Part shown: one piece after another, positions 7,785 to 16,225 of the stretch | Layout of the letters: each line of letters starts with the position of its first letter | Position numbering within the stretch: the first letter of the stretch is position 1 | DNA from: Mucilaginibacter paludis DSM 18603 | Lineage (GTDB): Bacteria > Bacteroidota > Bacteroidia > Sphingobacteriales > Sphingobacteriaceae | Assembly (NCBI RefSeq): GCF_000166195.2 | Contig: NZ_CM001403.1 | Span: forward strand, 6,714,432-6,778,431 | Reading direction: 5' to 3' | DNA: 64,000 nucleotides | Notes under the pieces: generated by a model | The model's database searches: none | The model's input: the letters and a program-made list of their open reading frames with translations, nothing else | Told to the model about the DNA's origin: nothing | Position numbers and translations under genes: made by a program

Positions 7785-10457
7785 TCAATCTAAGCCATAA
7801 ATTTCTTTCCGCTTTTTAAATGCTTGCGCGCCACCTTCTAATACCTCACAACAAATCGCTCTCGTTTCGGCGCGATCTATAGAACCCATGCCAACTATTT
7901 GCGATTTAATGCTTGTGCTTTTAAGAGGTATAATCAGTTCAGCATCACCTAATACGGCAATATTAGCGTTATGGGTAACAATAATTACTTGTCGCTTTTC
8001 TTTGATTTTCTTCAAGTTCTGCACAATATGCTTAGCAATAAATTCGCTATCCAAATTATCTTCAGGTTGATCTATCAATAAAGGTTTCTTGCTATTAGAA
8101 TGCAACAAAATCGCTAAAACAATTGATTGTTGTTGTCCTAAAGATAATTGGGCAATACTTCTGGAAACTGGTTTTTTACTGCCATCAGGCTGGTCAACCA
8201 TTTTTGTCACAGTTAACACTGGCAAATCTTCAACTATGGTACTTTCGAATTCTTCATAAGCAAAATTCGCCTTGGATGTTGACAGAATTTGTTCAATTTC
8301 ATTGTCCGAAAACACCCTTGCTCCGTTGTTGGTGAGCGTTTTGAGGGTATCTAAGTTGCCTTTTTTAACGGCTTTCGCGAATTCGCAAGGTGAAATAAAT
8401 CTACTTAATAACTTTGCTTTTGGTACTTGTACTGTTCGCCACTGCATAAGTGATCTTATTGCTTCTTCAAACAATGGAGAATATTTGCCTTCATGAAACT
8501 TAAGGTCTACAAGAAAACCATCTACGGAATTTTTTAAATCTTCTTTTATTTTTATGCCGAAGGCGAGTCGTAGATTATAAATTTTTGTTAGCAAGGCTGC
8601 TCGTTCTTGAATTAATCCATTTCGTTGTTTCAGCAACACATCAAGGTCATTCTTTTTTAATAACAATGTTTTTAATTTCTCTTGAAAATGATTAACACTT
8701 GACGCTATTTGATTAATCTGGCCGATATCAAATGGAATTCCTTGAGCTGCCAATTCTGCCTTTTTCGCATCAATATTTGCTAATATACCAGATTCCTTAC
8801 TGGCCCAATCATTTAACTGCGTTCTCAATTCAGCAATCTTTCCGTTAAGCGAACCTTTTAACTCGGAGGATTTTGAGCTTACAATAACAGAAAACTCATT
8901 TACGATTTCTTTTACTTTGGTGAAGTTTTCTTTGCCAACGATTATATCTTTATCTTCTAACTTCGCGAAGGACTGAAAAACTGAGCTGTCATCCAAAATG
9001 CCTTTATATTGGTCAATCAGCCTCTTAAGATCAGTGATGATATTTGTACGAATCGTCCTTTCCTGCAATAGAGCAGATTGATAGACAACTAATTCTCCAA
9101 CATTATCTTTTTTGAGCTGTTCTAATTTTCCTTCATGGTAAATTTTTTGTTTTTCTACTTCTGGAATATTAATGACTTCAACCCTTAACTTTGCTATCTC
9201 ACCCTGATTAATTATAAGTTTTTGTCTTGCTTCATCTTGCTCATCTTTCAATGAACCGAACTCTATAAAGCTTTCCAAAAAACTCAGCAAGGTGGTTGGA
9301 TTTTCATCGCTATATTGAATTGTATTTGCTGTTTCTCCTTGGCCATACGTTTCAATATCTATAGTAGTTATTCCATTGATAGGATCTTGAGTATTTGTTA
9401 CTATCCCATTTTTCTCACGCGACAAATAAGTTAACTGTCCTGCTTCATCCTCATAAAGTAGAGAAATTTTATCCGGCCAAACGTCACTATTTATAATATT
9501 CGAACCTGAACTATTACCCGACGCAGTACGAACACACTCAAGCAAAGTAGATTTTCCCGCACCTCGCCCCCCGATGATACAAGTCAAATTTTTATTTAGA
9601 TGCACTTTCAAGCCGTCTAATAAGCCTCCATCAATTTTAACGCCGATAAAGCAGGGGGTTCTTTCTGGAATTAAATCTTCCAACATTATGCGGGATGTCG
9701 AATTTTGTAACGCTACTTTAAAACCATGAAAACAAAGGCTATCCATCTTAATTCTGGTAAGCCTCTTGTTACCTTCGGCATTTAATCCCAATTTGGACAA
9801 CATGTGCGAATCTGAAGACATTAAAACTGGAAATTGCCAGTCATTATTTAAGGATAAGGTTTGTCTTCGAAGATTAATTAATCGTTTTCTATCCGCGTTA
9901 AGATCGGCATCGGTATAATTGATTGAATTCTCCTTATTAGAAACTTCTAACGCAACGATGGTTGGATGGCAGATAACTGCTTCCATTTGGGGGCCGAACC
10001 TATTTATTACGCTTTCAAAGCCAGAGGTTAATTCTATATGCGCTAAAACACCTATGCCGCCGAACTGTTGAGCGATGGTCAAACAATCAACTATACTTTG
10101 TGAGCAAGTTTCGCGATTAGGCGCAATACTAAGCCTACCATAGAAGTTTTTTAAACTAAGATAATCTTCAAAATAAACCAACAAATGGCCTTGGGTTGTA
10201 CTAACTTCTATACCAGGAATAACGAGAATGTTTTTTCCTTCAGCATGAGCCAATGCAACCTTTACATTACCGATTTCATTATGATCGGTGATAGAAATAA
10301 TAGATAAATTTTTTGATATCGCAGTATCCACAATATTTTGTGGAGTCATAGTATTATCTGTAACATCGAAAGAGCCTTCTTCACCAAAAGAATGAATATG
10401 AAGGTCGGCACGGTGGAATTTTGCGCCAGAATTTACATCGCTAAAATCAATTGTCAT
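7785..10457 (-). CDS. PHP-domain phosphoesterase fused to an SMC/RecN-like ATPase (candidate phage defence)
   Basis: This 890-residue protein opens with a PHP metal-dependent phosphoesterase domain (about residues 15-240): DLHIHS, ITDHNEIG, GIEVST, LAHIEL and SSDSHM supply the usual metal-binding His and Asp residues. An ABC/SMC-type ATPase follows. Walker A GGRGAGKST is near residue 297, a long helical insert spans about 400-650, the signature LSLGQQQ is near 772, Walker B LLIDQPEDNLD near 796 and the switch THN near 827. The architecture resembles TrlF-like PHP-ATPases often found in defence regions. A likely mode is ATP-gated nuclease or phosphoesterase action on nucleic acid, which is inference. 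It stands alone between an integrase and a helix-turn-helix gene. Confidence 0.8.
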   Translation of the reverse strand: MTIDFSDVNSGAKFHRADLHIHSFGEEGSFDVTDNTMTPQNIVDTAISKNLSIISITDHNEIGNVKVALAHAEGKNILVIPGIEVSTTQGHLLVYFEDYLSLKNFYGRLSIAPNRETCSQSIVDCLTIAQQFGGIGVLAHIELTSGFESVINRFGPQMEAVICHPTIVALEVSNKENSINYTDADLNADRKRLINLRRQTLSLNNDWQFPVLMSSDSHMLSKLGLNAEGNKRLTRIKMDSLCFHGFKVALQNSTSRIMLEDLIPERTPCFIGVKIDGGLLDGLKVHLNKNLTCIIGGRGAGKSTLLECVRTASGNSSGSNIINSDVWPDKISLLYEDEAGQLTYLSREKNGIVTNTQDPINGITTIDIETYGQGETANTIQYSDENPTTLLSFLESFIEFGSLKDEQDEARQKLIINQGEIAKLRVEVINIPEVEKQKIYHEGKLEQLKKDNVGELVVYQSALLQERTIRTNIITDLKRLIDQYKGILDDSSVFQSFAKLEDKDIIVGKENFTKVKEIVNEFSVIVSSKSSELKGSLNGKIAELRTQLNDWASKESGILANIDAKKAELAAQGIPFDIGQINQIASSVNHFQEKLKTLLLKKNDLDVLLKQRNGLIQERAALLTKIYNLRLAFGIKIKEDLKNSVDGFLVDLKFHEGKYSPLFEEAIRSLMQWRTVQVPKAKLLSRFISPCEFAKAVKKGNLDTLKTLTNNGARVFSDNEIEQILSTSKANFAYEEFESTIVEDLPVLTVTKMVDQPDGSKKPVSRSIAQLSLGQQQSIVLAILLHSNSKKPLLIDQPEDNLDSEFIAKHIVQNLKKIKEKRQVIIVTHNANIAVLGDAELIIPLKSTSIKSQIVGMGSIDRAETRAICCEVLEGGAQAFKKRKEIYGLD

Positions 10458-10765
10458 TTCTAAACTGTGAGGTTAATTAGGTTGTAATAGTAAACATACG
10501 AATATTGTGGAGCATATTTAATAAGCGGCATAGTTTATTTTATGCTGGTAATGCCAGAATTCTTATTTCCCCATTATCGTTTTATAAGATTGCAACAAAT
10601 ACAATCGCATGTGTAGTTGATGCCCTTCATTATACCTTAAAATTAATCATGATTGTTTATGATTAACGTAACACTGTTTCGCTTGACTAATAGGAATATA
10701 TTCAATATATAACGCTGCTCGATAGGTATTATATCCTATTACTGACCTTTAACCAAAGGACATTT
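10458..10765. other. Intergenic region with regulatory motifs
   Basis: No gene is seen in these 308 bases. They separate the divergent ATPase and helix-turn-helix genes and hold a half-site TAGGAATATATTC at 10691 and the full TAGG-N8-CCTA motif at 10723-10738. Confidence 0.45.
10723..10738. promoter_or_regulatory. TAGG-N8-CCTA motif, copy 2
   Basis: TAGGTATTATATCCTA lies 28 bp before the ATG of the helix-turn-helix gene at 10766. It has the same spacing and A/T core as the motifs upstream of both P4-type integrases. A shared repressor or excisionase site is likely, and the helix-turn-helix protein itself is the obvious candidate to bind it. Confidence 0.5.
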
Positions 10766-10972
10766 ATGACAGCGAAAGAAAATCATGACCCAATACTCAC
10801 CCGAAAAGAAGCTGCACGTTACCTCGGCGTAACACCAGGCACATTAGCCGTATGGGCTTGCACCAAGCGTTACAATCTCGCTTATCTGAAAATTGGGAGA
10901 TCAGTACGATATCGCCGTTCTGAACTCGACAGGTTCCTTGATGTATCGCTCAACAAACCAAGCGAAACTTAA
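10766..10972 (+). CDS. Helix-turn-helix (excisionase/MerR-like) DNA-binding protein
   Basis: This 68-residue protein carries the compact winged helix of excisionase-like proteins: LTRKEAARYLGVTPGTLAVW, then KIGRSVRYRRSELDRFL. Such proteins control excision or act as regulators in integrated elements. The ATG at 10766 follows an A-rich leader and is the first in frame. It lies 49 nt before the primase ATG at 11022 and is probably co-transcribed with it. Confidence 0.82.
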   Translation: MTAKENHDPILTRKEAARYLGVTPGTLAVWACTKRYNLAYLKIGRSVRYRRSELDRFLDVSLNKPSET

Positions 10973-11021
10973 GCGCCTTTGTACATCAGCCATATTCTAT
11001 TTTATTAATTTGGAGCTTCGT

Positions 11022-11930
11022 ATGAACATTGAACAAGCTAAGTGTATCCCCTTGTCTTCAATTCTGGAAAAAATCAACTGTTACCCTGTTAAGTATTCCG
11101 ACAAGGATGCTTGGTACTTATCCCCGCGTCGGATAGAGAAAACGGCAAGCTTCCAAGTATGCTATAAAACCAACCGTTGGCACGATTGGGGTGATGGCGT
11201 ACATGGGGATGGTATCGACCTCGTGCGGTTTCATCTGAACCAAAGCGGTGTGAATGATACTGTTGCGGATGCGTTGCGCTGGCTGGGCAATATGATCGGC
11301 GCAAGCACACATATCGCCTTTGTACCTTATGATGTTGCTGGCAGCACCGAAACGGACAAAACGCTTGTCCTGAAATCGGTAACGGCAATCAAGCATCAGG
11401 CATTGGTCCAGTACCTTGAAAAACGAGGCATTGACGTGGCATTAGCAAAACGTCATTTGAAACAGGTCTACGTTTCAAATAAAAAAACAGGAAAGTGTTT
11501 TTATGCCCTCGGTTTGAGAAACGAAGAAAACGGATATGAGATACGCAATCCGTACTTTAAAGGATGCGTGCGCAAAAAGTATATTACGTTTGTACGCGGC
11601 ACAAAACCGAAATCCAACGATATCCATCTATTTGAGGGCATGATGGATTACCTGACTTATATAAGCATCAAAAAAACACATGAACATGATGTAATCATTT
11701 TGAATTCGCTGGCCTGTCTGAATTACGCAACGGCCTATATCAAAGGTTATGGGTATAGAATGGCGGCCACATGGTTTGATAACGATCTATCAGGTCAAAA
11801 AGCTACGGAAGCGATGGCAGCTTTTTTCAAGACGGAAGAAGATTTAACACATAAGCCGATGAATAAAACTTATAGCGGCCATGAAGATTTTAATGCGTGG
11901 CACATGCATAATTTGAATTTAGTTGTTTAA
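11022..11930 (+). CDS. CHC2/Toprim-type primase-like protein
   Basis: The 302-residue protein has a short zinc-finger-like N-terminal domain ending in WHDWGDGVHGDGIDLVRF, typical of the plasmid and mobile-element primases of Bacteroidota. A Toprim_2-type domain follows, with HLFEGMMDYLTYI supplying the conserved Glu and TWFDNDLSGQKAT the DxD-like acidic pair. It probably primes replication of the excised element. I chose ATG 11022; the longer open frame from 10893 would overlap the preceding gene out of frame and adds no family sequence. A terminator hairpin follows at 11937. Confidence 0.8.
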   Translation: MNIEQAKCIPLSSILEKINCYPVKYSDKDAWYLSPRRIEKTASFQVCYKTNRWHDWGDGVHGDGIDLVRFHLNQSGVNDTVADALRWLGNMIGASTHIAFVPYDVAGSTETDKTLVLKSVTAIKHQALVQYLEKRGIDVALAKRHLKQVYVSNKKTGKCFYALGLRNEENGYEIRNPYFKGCVRKKYITFVRGTKPKSNDIHLFEGMMDYLTYISIKKTHEHDVIILNSLACLNYATAYIKGYGYRMAATWFDNDLSGQKATEAMAAFFKTEEDLTHKPMNKTYSGHEDFNAWHMHNLNLVV

Positions 11931-11936
11931 TAAAAT

Positions 11937-11962
11937 GCGGGGTTTATTGCCCCGCTTTTTAT
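11937..11962 (+). terminator. Rho-independent terminator after the primase gene
   Basis: A GCGGGG/CCCCGC stem with a 7-nt loop is followed by TTTTTATT, six bases after the primase stop codon. Confidence 0.8.
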
Positions 11963-11999
11963 TAAATCGTCTGACTATTATTTTTTTCTTGAAATTAAA

Positions 12000-12221
12000 C
12001 TACTCGACCCATCCTTGTCCATAATTTCCAGTTTCATGCAACCACTCTTTTCCACAAGTTCTGCAACTATAATAGCTTTCATCAACAGCACCGAACATTG
12101 AATCTACAGGTTTAAATTCTGTTAATTTCAAGTTCCAATGTGGTCGATCGTATCGACCACATCCAACAAGTGCTTTGCAATCATTACAAGGTTCTTTAAC
12201 CACTTTATCAAAAATGCTCAT
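12000..12221 (-). CDS. Small zinc-binding protein of unknown function
   Basis: The 73-residue protein has two Cys clusters, CNDCKALVGC near residue 12 and CRTCGKEW near residue 53, a likely treble-clef or zinc-ribbon pair. No family is recognised. It is 15 nt downstream of another zinc-knuckle protein gene on the same strand and is probably in the same operon. Confidence 0.6.
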   Translation of the reverse strand: MSIFDKVVKEPCNDCKALVGCGRYDRPHWNLKLTEFKPVDSMFGAVDESYYSCRTCGKEWLHETGNYGQGWVE

Positions 12222-12236
12222 ATTAATTATTGATTG

Positions 12237-12707
12237 TCATTGAACGGCTGGGCTATATTTTTCGATAAACGCTTGCAATTTTTCAGGCCTGTAAATTCCG
12301 TATTGATTTGAACTTATGAAACCATCATCAAACGCAAACTGTAAATATTGTCTACCCTCTTCGTAAAAAGGGATGGTCAAGCGTCTAAATATGTCAGTAA
12401 ATTCCCTCAAATTTAACGCCCTCGGCACGCTAAAGACCGGTTCTACAAATTCACCCTGATCGTAAAAACTTAACAATGCTCCTATGCCGTCTGGACCTGT
12501 AAATTTCTCGAGACTTAAAGTAGCTGTACTTGGCCTTACTGAACAAAAAGTGTTAGTTTCTGCATCATGGTGAACGATTTTAAAATTCGTTGCGCGAGAC
12601 TTTCCCTCTTTATCATTAATGTTCTCCCACTCGAGATACGCTTTTTCGGGAGTTTCAATGATATGACCGCAATGATCACAAATGAACTGAGTTAAAGGCT
12701 TCAACAT
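12237..12707 (-). CDS. Hypothetical protein with N-terminal zinc knuckle
   Basis: The 156-residue protein begins MLKPLTQFICDHCGHII, with one CxxC knuckle, followed by a mixed alpha/beta region containing the HHDAETNTFCS segment. No family is recognised. The gene is read with the 73-residue zinc protein downstream of it. It could be an accessory factor of the primase region or unrelated cargo. Confidence 0.6.
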   Translation of the reverse strand: MLKPLTQFICDHCGHIIETPEKAYLEWENINDKEGKSRATNFKIVHHDAETNTFCSVRPSTATLSLEKFTGPDGIGALLSFYDQGEFVEPVFSVPRALNLREFTDIFRRLTIPFYEEGRQYLQFAFDDGFISSNQYGIYRPEKLQAFIEKYSPAVQ

Positions 12708-12755
12708 AATATTTGATTATTTACAAACATACTGATAAACGAACGAATAGCAGAT

Positions 12756-12983
12756 TTATCGCTTTTGTTTCTTTTGTTGGCTCCTTGTTTTGATTGCCTG
12801 CTGCTGTTCAACTATCTTTTCCCGTTCCTGTTGCTTTTTCCCTGTTGATAATGCGTTTATATATTCATTCTGCTTATCTGTTGATTGCAAGATTTTGTCC
12901 AGTAACTGTGGCTCATGCTTTTGCAATATATATCCAGCATTAAAAGCGGATGCAGTTTCAGAGGTAATATAATCTTCTTCCAT
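12756..12983 (-). CDS. Small charged protein, paired with the helix-turn-helix gene
   Basis: I start this at ATG 12983 (MEEDYITSETASAFNAGY), because the longer frame from 13049 overlaps the helix-turn-helix gene. The 75-residue product ends in a Gln/Lys/Arg-rich tail. It resembles the 73-residue protein at 13958-14179 in size, acidic start (MEE), central 'Y/F-N-x-G/M-Y' region, and basic tail. Both follow a helix-turn-helix gene, so this is a conserved two-gene module at the tRNA-proximal end of each element. Confidence 0.62.
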   Translation of the reverse strand: MEEDYITSETASAFNAGYILQKHEPQLLDKILQSTDKQNEYINALSTGKKQQEREKIVEQQQAIKTRSQQKKQKR

Positions 12984-12993
12984 ACTTGTATGA

Positions 12994-13263
12994 TTAAAAT
13001 GTATCACGGGATTTACGTTGTTTAAATGCTTCGATGGAATCGGCATCATACATAAATTTACGCGGCGATAATTCAGCGCACGTAAATTGCTTTTCGTCCT
13101 TATATTTCTGTAAGGTGGTTTTGCTGGTAATGCCTAACGCTTTCATGGCTTCTTCGGGTGTAAGCCATTTTTCTTTTTTAATCCCATGTTCGGTTTTAAC
13201 GTAGGCGACAACTTTATCAATCAAAGCCTTTAAGGCTTCATCTTGCAAACAAATAACTTCCAT
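12994..13263 (-). CDS. Helix-turn-helix protein, probable recombination directionality factor or regulator
   Basis: Starting at ATG 13263 (MEVICLQDEALKALIDK) gives an 89-residue protein; the upstream in-frame codons overlap the repeat-rich tRNA-flanking region and have no counterpart in the paralogue. The core EEAMKALGITSKTTLQKYKD is a winged helix of excisionase/AlpA type, and MYDADSIEAF ends it. The mirror-image gene at 13680 is clearly paralogous (MEVICFEDRAF, EEAMKMLRITSKTTLQKF). Position beside the tRNA attachment site suggests control of excision. Confidence 0.75.
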   Translation of the reverse strand: MEVICLQDEALKALIDKVVAYVKTEHGIKKEKWLTPEEAMKALGITSKTTLQKYKDEKQFTCAELSPRKFMYDADSIEAFKQRKSRDTF

Positions 13264-13365
13264 TGGGTGACAGGTTGGTGATAACAAGGTAAGGAAAAAT
13301 CCTGTCACAAAAAAATCCGGCGTGTCACAATGTTTAGGAAAGCGTGACACATACGTGACATGAAA
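13264..13365. repeat. TGTCAC/GTGACA box cluster between helix-turn-helix gene and tRNA
   Basis: GTGACAGG, CTGTCACAA, GTGTCACAA, GTGACACA and GTGACATG occur within about 100 bp, in both orientations, next to the tRNA-Met terminator. They could be arm-type sites of a recombinase or operators of the helix-turn-helix protein. Confidence 0.45.
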
Positions 13366-13368
13366 ATA

Positions 13369-13404
13369 AATCAGGCTTTTAAGTTTTCACCTAAAAGCCT
13401 GATT
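13369..13404 (-). terminator. Terminator of tRNA-Met
   Basis: A 13-bp perfect stem (arms ATCAGGCTTTTA and TAAAAGCCTGAT plus one further A-T pair) with a 10-nt loop begins 8 bp after the tRNA 3' end. On the minus strand it is followed by TTATTTTC. Confidence 0.72.
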
Positions 13405-13411
13405 ATCAATG

Positions 13412-13485
13412 TAGCGGGGAGCAGGATCGAACTGCCGACCTTAGGGTTATGAATCCTACGCTCTAACCATCTGAGCTACCCCGCC
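13412..13485 (-). tRNA. tRNA-Met (anticodon CAT), 74 nt
   Basis: Read on the minus strand, the gene starts GGCGGGGTAGCTCAG and ends CCCCGCTA. It has an acceptor stem GGCGGGG/CCCCGCT (first pair G-T), a D arm, the anticodon CAT at 13449-13451 within loop TTCATAA, and a T arm GCAG-TTCGATC-CTGC. No CCA is encoded. Elongator Met is most likely; a tRNA-Ile2 with modified CAT is the alternative. Its 5' half (13445-13485) lies within a 51-bp repeat that is also found at 33244-33294. Confidence 0.92.
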
Positions 13486-13495
13486 GGGTTGTTTT
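13445..13495. repeat. att site, left 51-bp direct repeat
   Basis: This repeat runs from the anticodon region through the 5' end of tRNA-Met and 10 bp beyond it. It is identical to 33244-33294. Confidence 0.85.
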
Positions 13496-13557
13496 TCTTG
13501 CTGATATTCAGCTTTTTATGAATTGAAACATAATAGGCTTTTTTCAGCATCCAAACC

Positions 13558-13579
13558 TGTTAACGGTTTTGTTAACGGT
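13558..13579. repeat. Integrase arm-site repeat near left att
   Basis: Two tandem TGTTAACGGT units separated by TT make a 22-bp block that recurs exactly at 33119-33140, just inside the other att site. Such paired repeats inside both ends are typical arm-type binding sites of tyrosine integrases. Confidence 0.6.
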
Positions 13580-13679
13580 GCGCCTTTCGGTGCGTGGAGC
13601 GCAAAGGTAAGAATTACGACCTTTATTTTATAATCTTTTTCACTTTTGTTCTCATCAAAAAACTTATTACCTTGCTTGT

Positions 13680-13955
13680 ATGGAAGTTATCTGTTTTGAA
13701 GACCGGGCTTTCTTTGCAATGATCGATAAGCTCGAAGCTTACATCGACAGCAAAAGACCTAAACCATCACAAGGCGACAAATGGGTTTCCGGCGAGGAAG
13801 CTATGAAGATGCTACGCATCACCAGCAAGACCACATTGCAAAAATTCCGCGATGAGGGAAAAATCCGTTATAGCCAGCCGGAGAAAAAAATCATCTTATA
13901 CGATGCCGACAGCATCCGCGATTTTATTGAAGATTTTACCTACGAAACCTTTTAA
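13680..13955 (+). CDS. Helix-turn-helix protein, probable excisionase
   Basis: This 91-residue protein (MEVICFEDRAFFAMIDKLEAY) has a central winged helix EEAMKMLRITSKTTLQKFRD and ends with ILYDADSIRDFIED. It is the paralogue of the 12994-13263 gene on the other side of the tRNA and points away from it. It lies 185 bp inside the left att repeat, a usual place for the directionality factor of an integrative element. The next gene starts 2 nt after its stop. Confidence 0.78.
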   Translation: MEVICFEDRAFFAMIDKLEAYIDSKRPKPSQGDKWVSGEEAMKMLRITSKTTLQKFRDEGKIRYSQPEKKIILYDADSIRDFIEDFTYETF

Positions 13956-13957
13956 CA

Positions 13958-14179
13958 ATGGAAGAAGAACAAGACCCATCGCCGGAATACATCAAAGGCT
14001 TTAATCAGATGTACAAACTGAAAAAAGAAATGCCCGAAGTTGCGCAACAAATTCTATCAGCTAAAGATGAAGATGACCGATTTAAAGGCATGGTTGGTGG
14101 AGCAAGGCAATACGAGTTGGAACGCATCCGGGAAGTTTCACAAAAAGGTCGTGAGCAGTCTCGTGAACGAGAAAGGTAA
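13958..14179 (+). CDS. Small charged protein, partner of the helix-turn-helix gene
   Basis: The 73-residue protein (MEEEQDPSPEYIKGFNQMY) is acidic at the N-terminus and ends in an Arg/Glu-rich helix. It follows the helix-turn-helix gene by 2 nt and so is co-translated with it. It corresponds to the 75-residue protein at 12756-12983. The function is unknown; a co-regulator role is plausible. Confidence 0.65.
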   Translation: MEEEQDPSPEYIKGFNQMYKLKKEMPEVAQQILSAKDEDDRFKGMVGGARQYELERIREVSQKGREQSRERER

Positions 14180-14500
14180 GGTTATATAATTTTGTGATAC
14201 AATTTATCAGGCTATGTGTAGCAATCTAATATGTGTAATAACATAGGTCATCAAAGCTGTATCCTGTCATTGCCATTAGAAATTTTGTATTAAACCTATA
14301 AGATTGTTGTTTTTAACAATTAGCAACACTTAAAAATGATAAGCTGTTAATAGATTTACTATCAACAAGTTTACATACAGAATTTACCTTATGTCCGACC
14401 CGAAATTTCTTTGTGAAGAACCTATATTTGCAAGTAAGGCAATTAACATGTAAATTGCTCTCATATAAGAACTTATCAAACCTTATTTGAGAGAATATAC
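14180..14500. other. Intergenic region, nothing recognised
   Basis: This is 321 bp of AT-rich DNA with no supported gene or clear hairpin. It presumably holds the promoter of the two-gene cassette at 14501. Confidence 0.4.
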
Positions 14501-15484
14501 ATGGAAACGCTAAAAATGAAATTTAAACTTCACGCATTAGAATTTGAAGTTGAAGGGAACCAAGATGTCGTAAAAGAGGAATTCAAAAACTTCAATGAAA
14601 ATATTTTATCTCACATAATATCTACAGTAAATATAACGGCTAATGCCCCGACTATGTCGCCAAAAGGGGTTTCAAGCGTTAGTAGAGGATTGATTGAATT
14701 AGACGATACGACAAATGCCTATTCGGAAACCGTCGGCAACCAAGATTATCCTATCTTAAAAGATGTAAAATTGCGAGATCTGCCTAAATCTGAAACTGAG
14801 TGGCTACTCACTTATGCTTTTTATGGTTCGGGCTTTGGGTCAAAGGAATTTACAAAGGAAAATTTAATCCAACTTTACGAAGAAACTGACAGGAAGGATG
14901 CAAATAGAACTGCAAACTTATCTAATAATATAAAGAGCCTTGTAACCAGCCAGTATATTAAATCAACTAACGCAACAAATTTTATAATATTAGAAAAAGG
15001 CAAGAATAAAGCTGCTGATATTCTAGCAGGTAAGTCCGTTTCAAACCCAACACAACGAAAAATAAAAAAAGGTGGGGCAAGTAAAAGCAATAGCGAACAA
15101 ACTTCAGCTAAAGAAGCAACTAAAACTTCTAAAGGTAAATCCTCAGCTAAAACAGGCGTTAACTTTGTCGATCAGAAGTTTGCGCTTGCCGAGATTAGTG
15201 CTTTAAAAAGTTATTATGGTTTAAAAGCTCCAAAATCTCAAAATGAAGAAGTTTTGGTGTTTTTGAATTGGTATGCAGAACATAAAAATTCAGACGGCGC
15301 TAGTGTTGAAGAGATTATGTACATGTTTAAAGTAGTAACGAAAAACGTACCGAATGCTTTACAACAAGTTTTAATTAATTTAAAAGGTCCAAAATCTAAT
15401 TTGATTGATAAAGATGATAATAATAAGTTCAACTTAACCTCATTAGGGGCAATGTTCGTAGCAGATAATTTACCGAAGTCATAA
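14501..15484 (+). CDS. Winged-helix repeat protein, first gene of a candidate defence pair
   Basis: The 327-residue protein is not one I recognise by name. Residues 1-40 form a short beta-rich start (MKFKLHALEFEVEG). Residues about 92-170 (ETEWLLTYAFYGSGFGSKEF and following) and about 225-320 (LVFLNWYAEHKNSDGASVEE and following) look like two copies of one winged-helix type, joined by a Ser/Lys-rich linker (about 175-215). Its stop is 3 nt before the next gene, which begins with a similar winged helix. The AT-rich composition and position in a cargo slot suggest acquired function, possibly defence. Confidence 0.6.
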   Translation: METLKMKFKLHALEFEVEGNQDVVKEEFKNFNENILSHIISTVNITANAPTMSPKGVSSVSRGLIELDDTTNAYSETVGNQDYPILKDVKLRDLPKSETEWLLTYAFYGSGFGSKEFTKENLIQLYEETDRKDANRTANLSNNIKSLVTSQYIKSTNATNFIILEKGKNKAADILAGKSVSNPTQRKIKKGGASKSNSEQTSAKEATKTSKGKSSAKTGVNFVDQKFALAEISALKSYYGLKAPKSQNEEVLVFLNWYAEHKNSDGASVEEIMYMFKVVTKNVPNALQQVLINLKGPKSNLIDKDDNNKFNLTSLGAMFVADNLPKS

Positions 15485-15487
15485 TAT

Positions 15488-16225
15488 ATGTCTATCTCAT
15501 CTTTCGTTAAAAAAATTCCAGAATTTAATGATTTGTCTGCTAGCGACAAAATTGATTTGTTTGCTTACTATATTTTATTCGAAACTGAAGTATCTCAATT
15601 CAAAGCAAGTGACATTAGCGAGTGTTTCAATGATTTACATTTAAGTCCCTATTCTAATATTTCTAGTTATTTAAGTAAGTATTCGAAAAGAGCGAAAGGT
15701 CAGAAATTCTTGAAAAGAAACTCTGGTTACTGTCTTGAGAGTAACACCAGGGCGCTTATAGAGAAGGTTATACAAAAAGAGTTTGTTCCAGAACCTTCAA
15801 ATAACCTTTTTGCACTTAGCATTTTCGAAAATACGAGAGGCTATTTAACGGGTTTTGCAACAGAAGCTTCATGTGCATATGACTTTGCTCTATATAACTC
15901 ATGTTTCTTTATGCTACGTAAGCTTCTCGAAACTTTAATTATCGAGCTATTCGAAAAACACGGTATAGAAAGCAAAATAAAAAACGGGAACGGCGGCTAC
16001 TTTTTTTTAAGTGACCTGATTTCAAAACTTGTTTCGGAAAATAATTGGCATTTAACAAAAATCACTCGCGAAGATATTCCCAAGATTAAGAAGCTTGCTG
16101 ATTCTAGTGTTCATAGCAAACGCTTCTCCGCAAAAAAAGTAGATATTGATAATCTCAAAACTGAAATACGAATTATATTTGAAGAGCTAGTTAGTTTAAT
16201 TGACTATCCAAACTGGAAAAAATGA
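15488..16225 (+). CDS. Winged-helix plus HEPN/DUF4145-like protein, second gene of a candidate defence pair
   Basis: This 245-residue protein starts with a winged-helix domain (about residues 1-90; FKASDISECFNDLHLSPYSN) like those in the preceding protein. It then has a helical domain resembling DUF4145/HEPN proteins: YNSCFFMLRKLLETLIIELFE near 138 and KKLADSSVHSKRF near 205. The Ser/Val/His at the end fits the position where HEPN-type folds keep a His, but a strict R-x4-H is not evident, so RNase activity is unproven. The 3-nt spacing means the two genes are co-translated. A nucleic-acid-sensing abortive system is the best guess. Confidence 0.58.
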   Translation: MSISSFVKKIPEFNDLSASDKIDLFAYYILFETEVSQFKASDISECFNDLHLSPYSNISSYLSKYSKRAKGQKFLKRNSGYCLESNTRALIEKVIQKEFVPEPSNNLFALSIFENTRGYLTGFATEASCAYDFALYNSCFFMLRKLLETLIIELFEKHGIESKIKNGNGGYFFLSDLISKLVSENNWHLTKITREDIPKIKKLADSSVHSKRFSAKKVDIDNLKTEIRIIFEELVSLIDYPNWKK

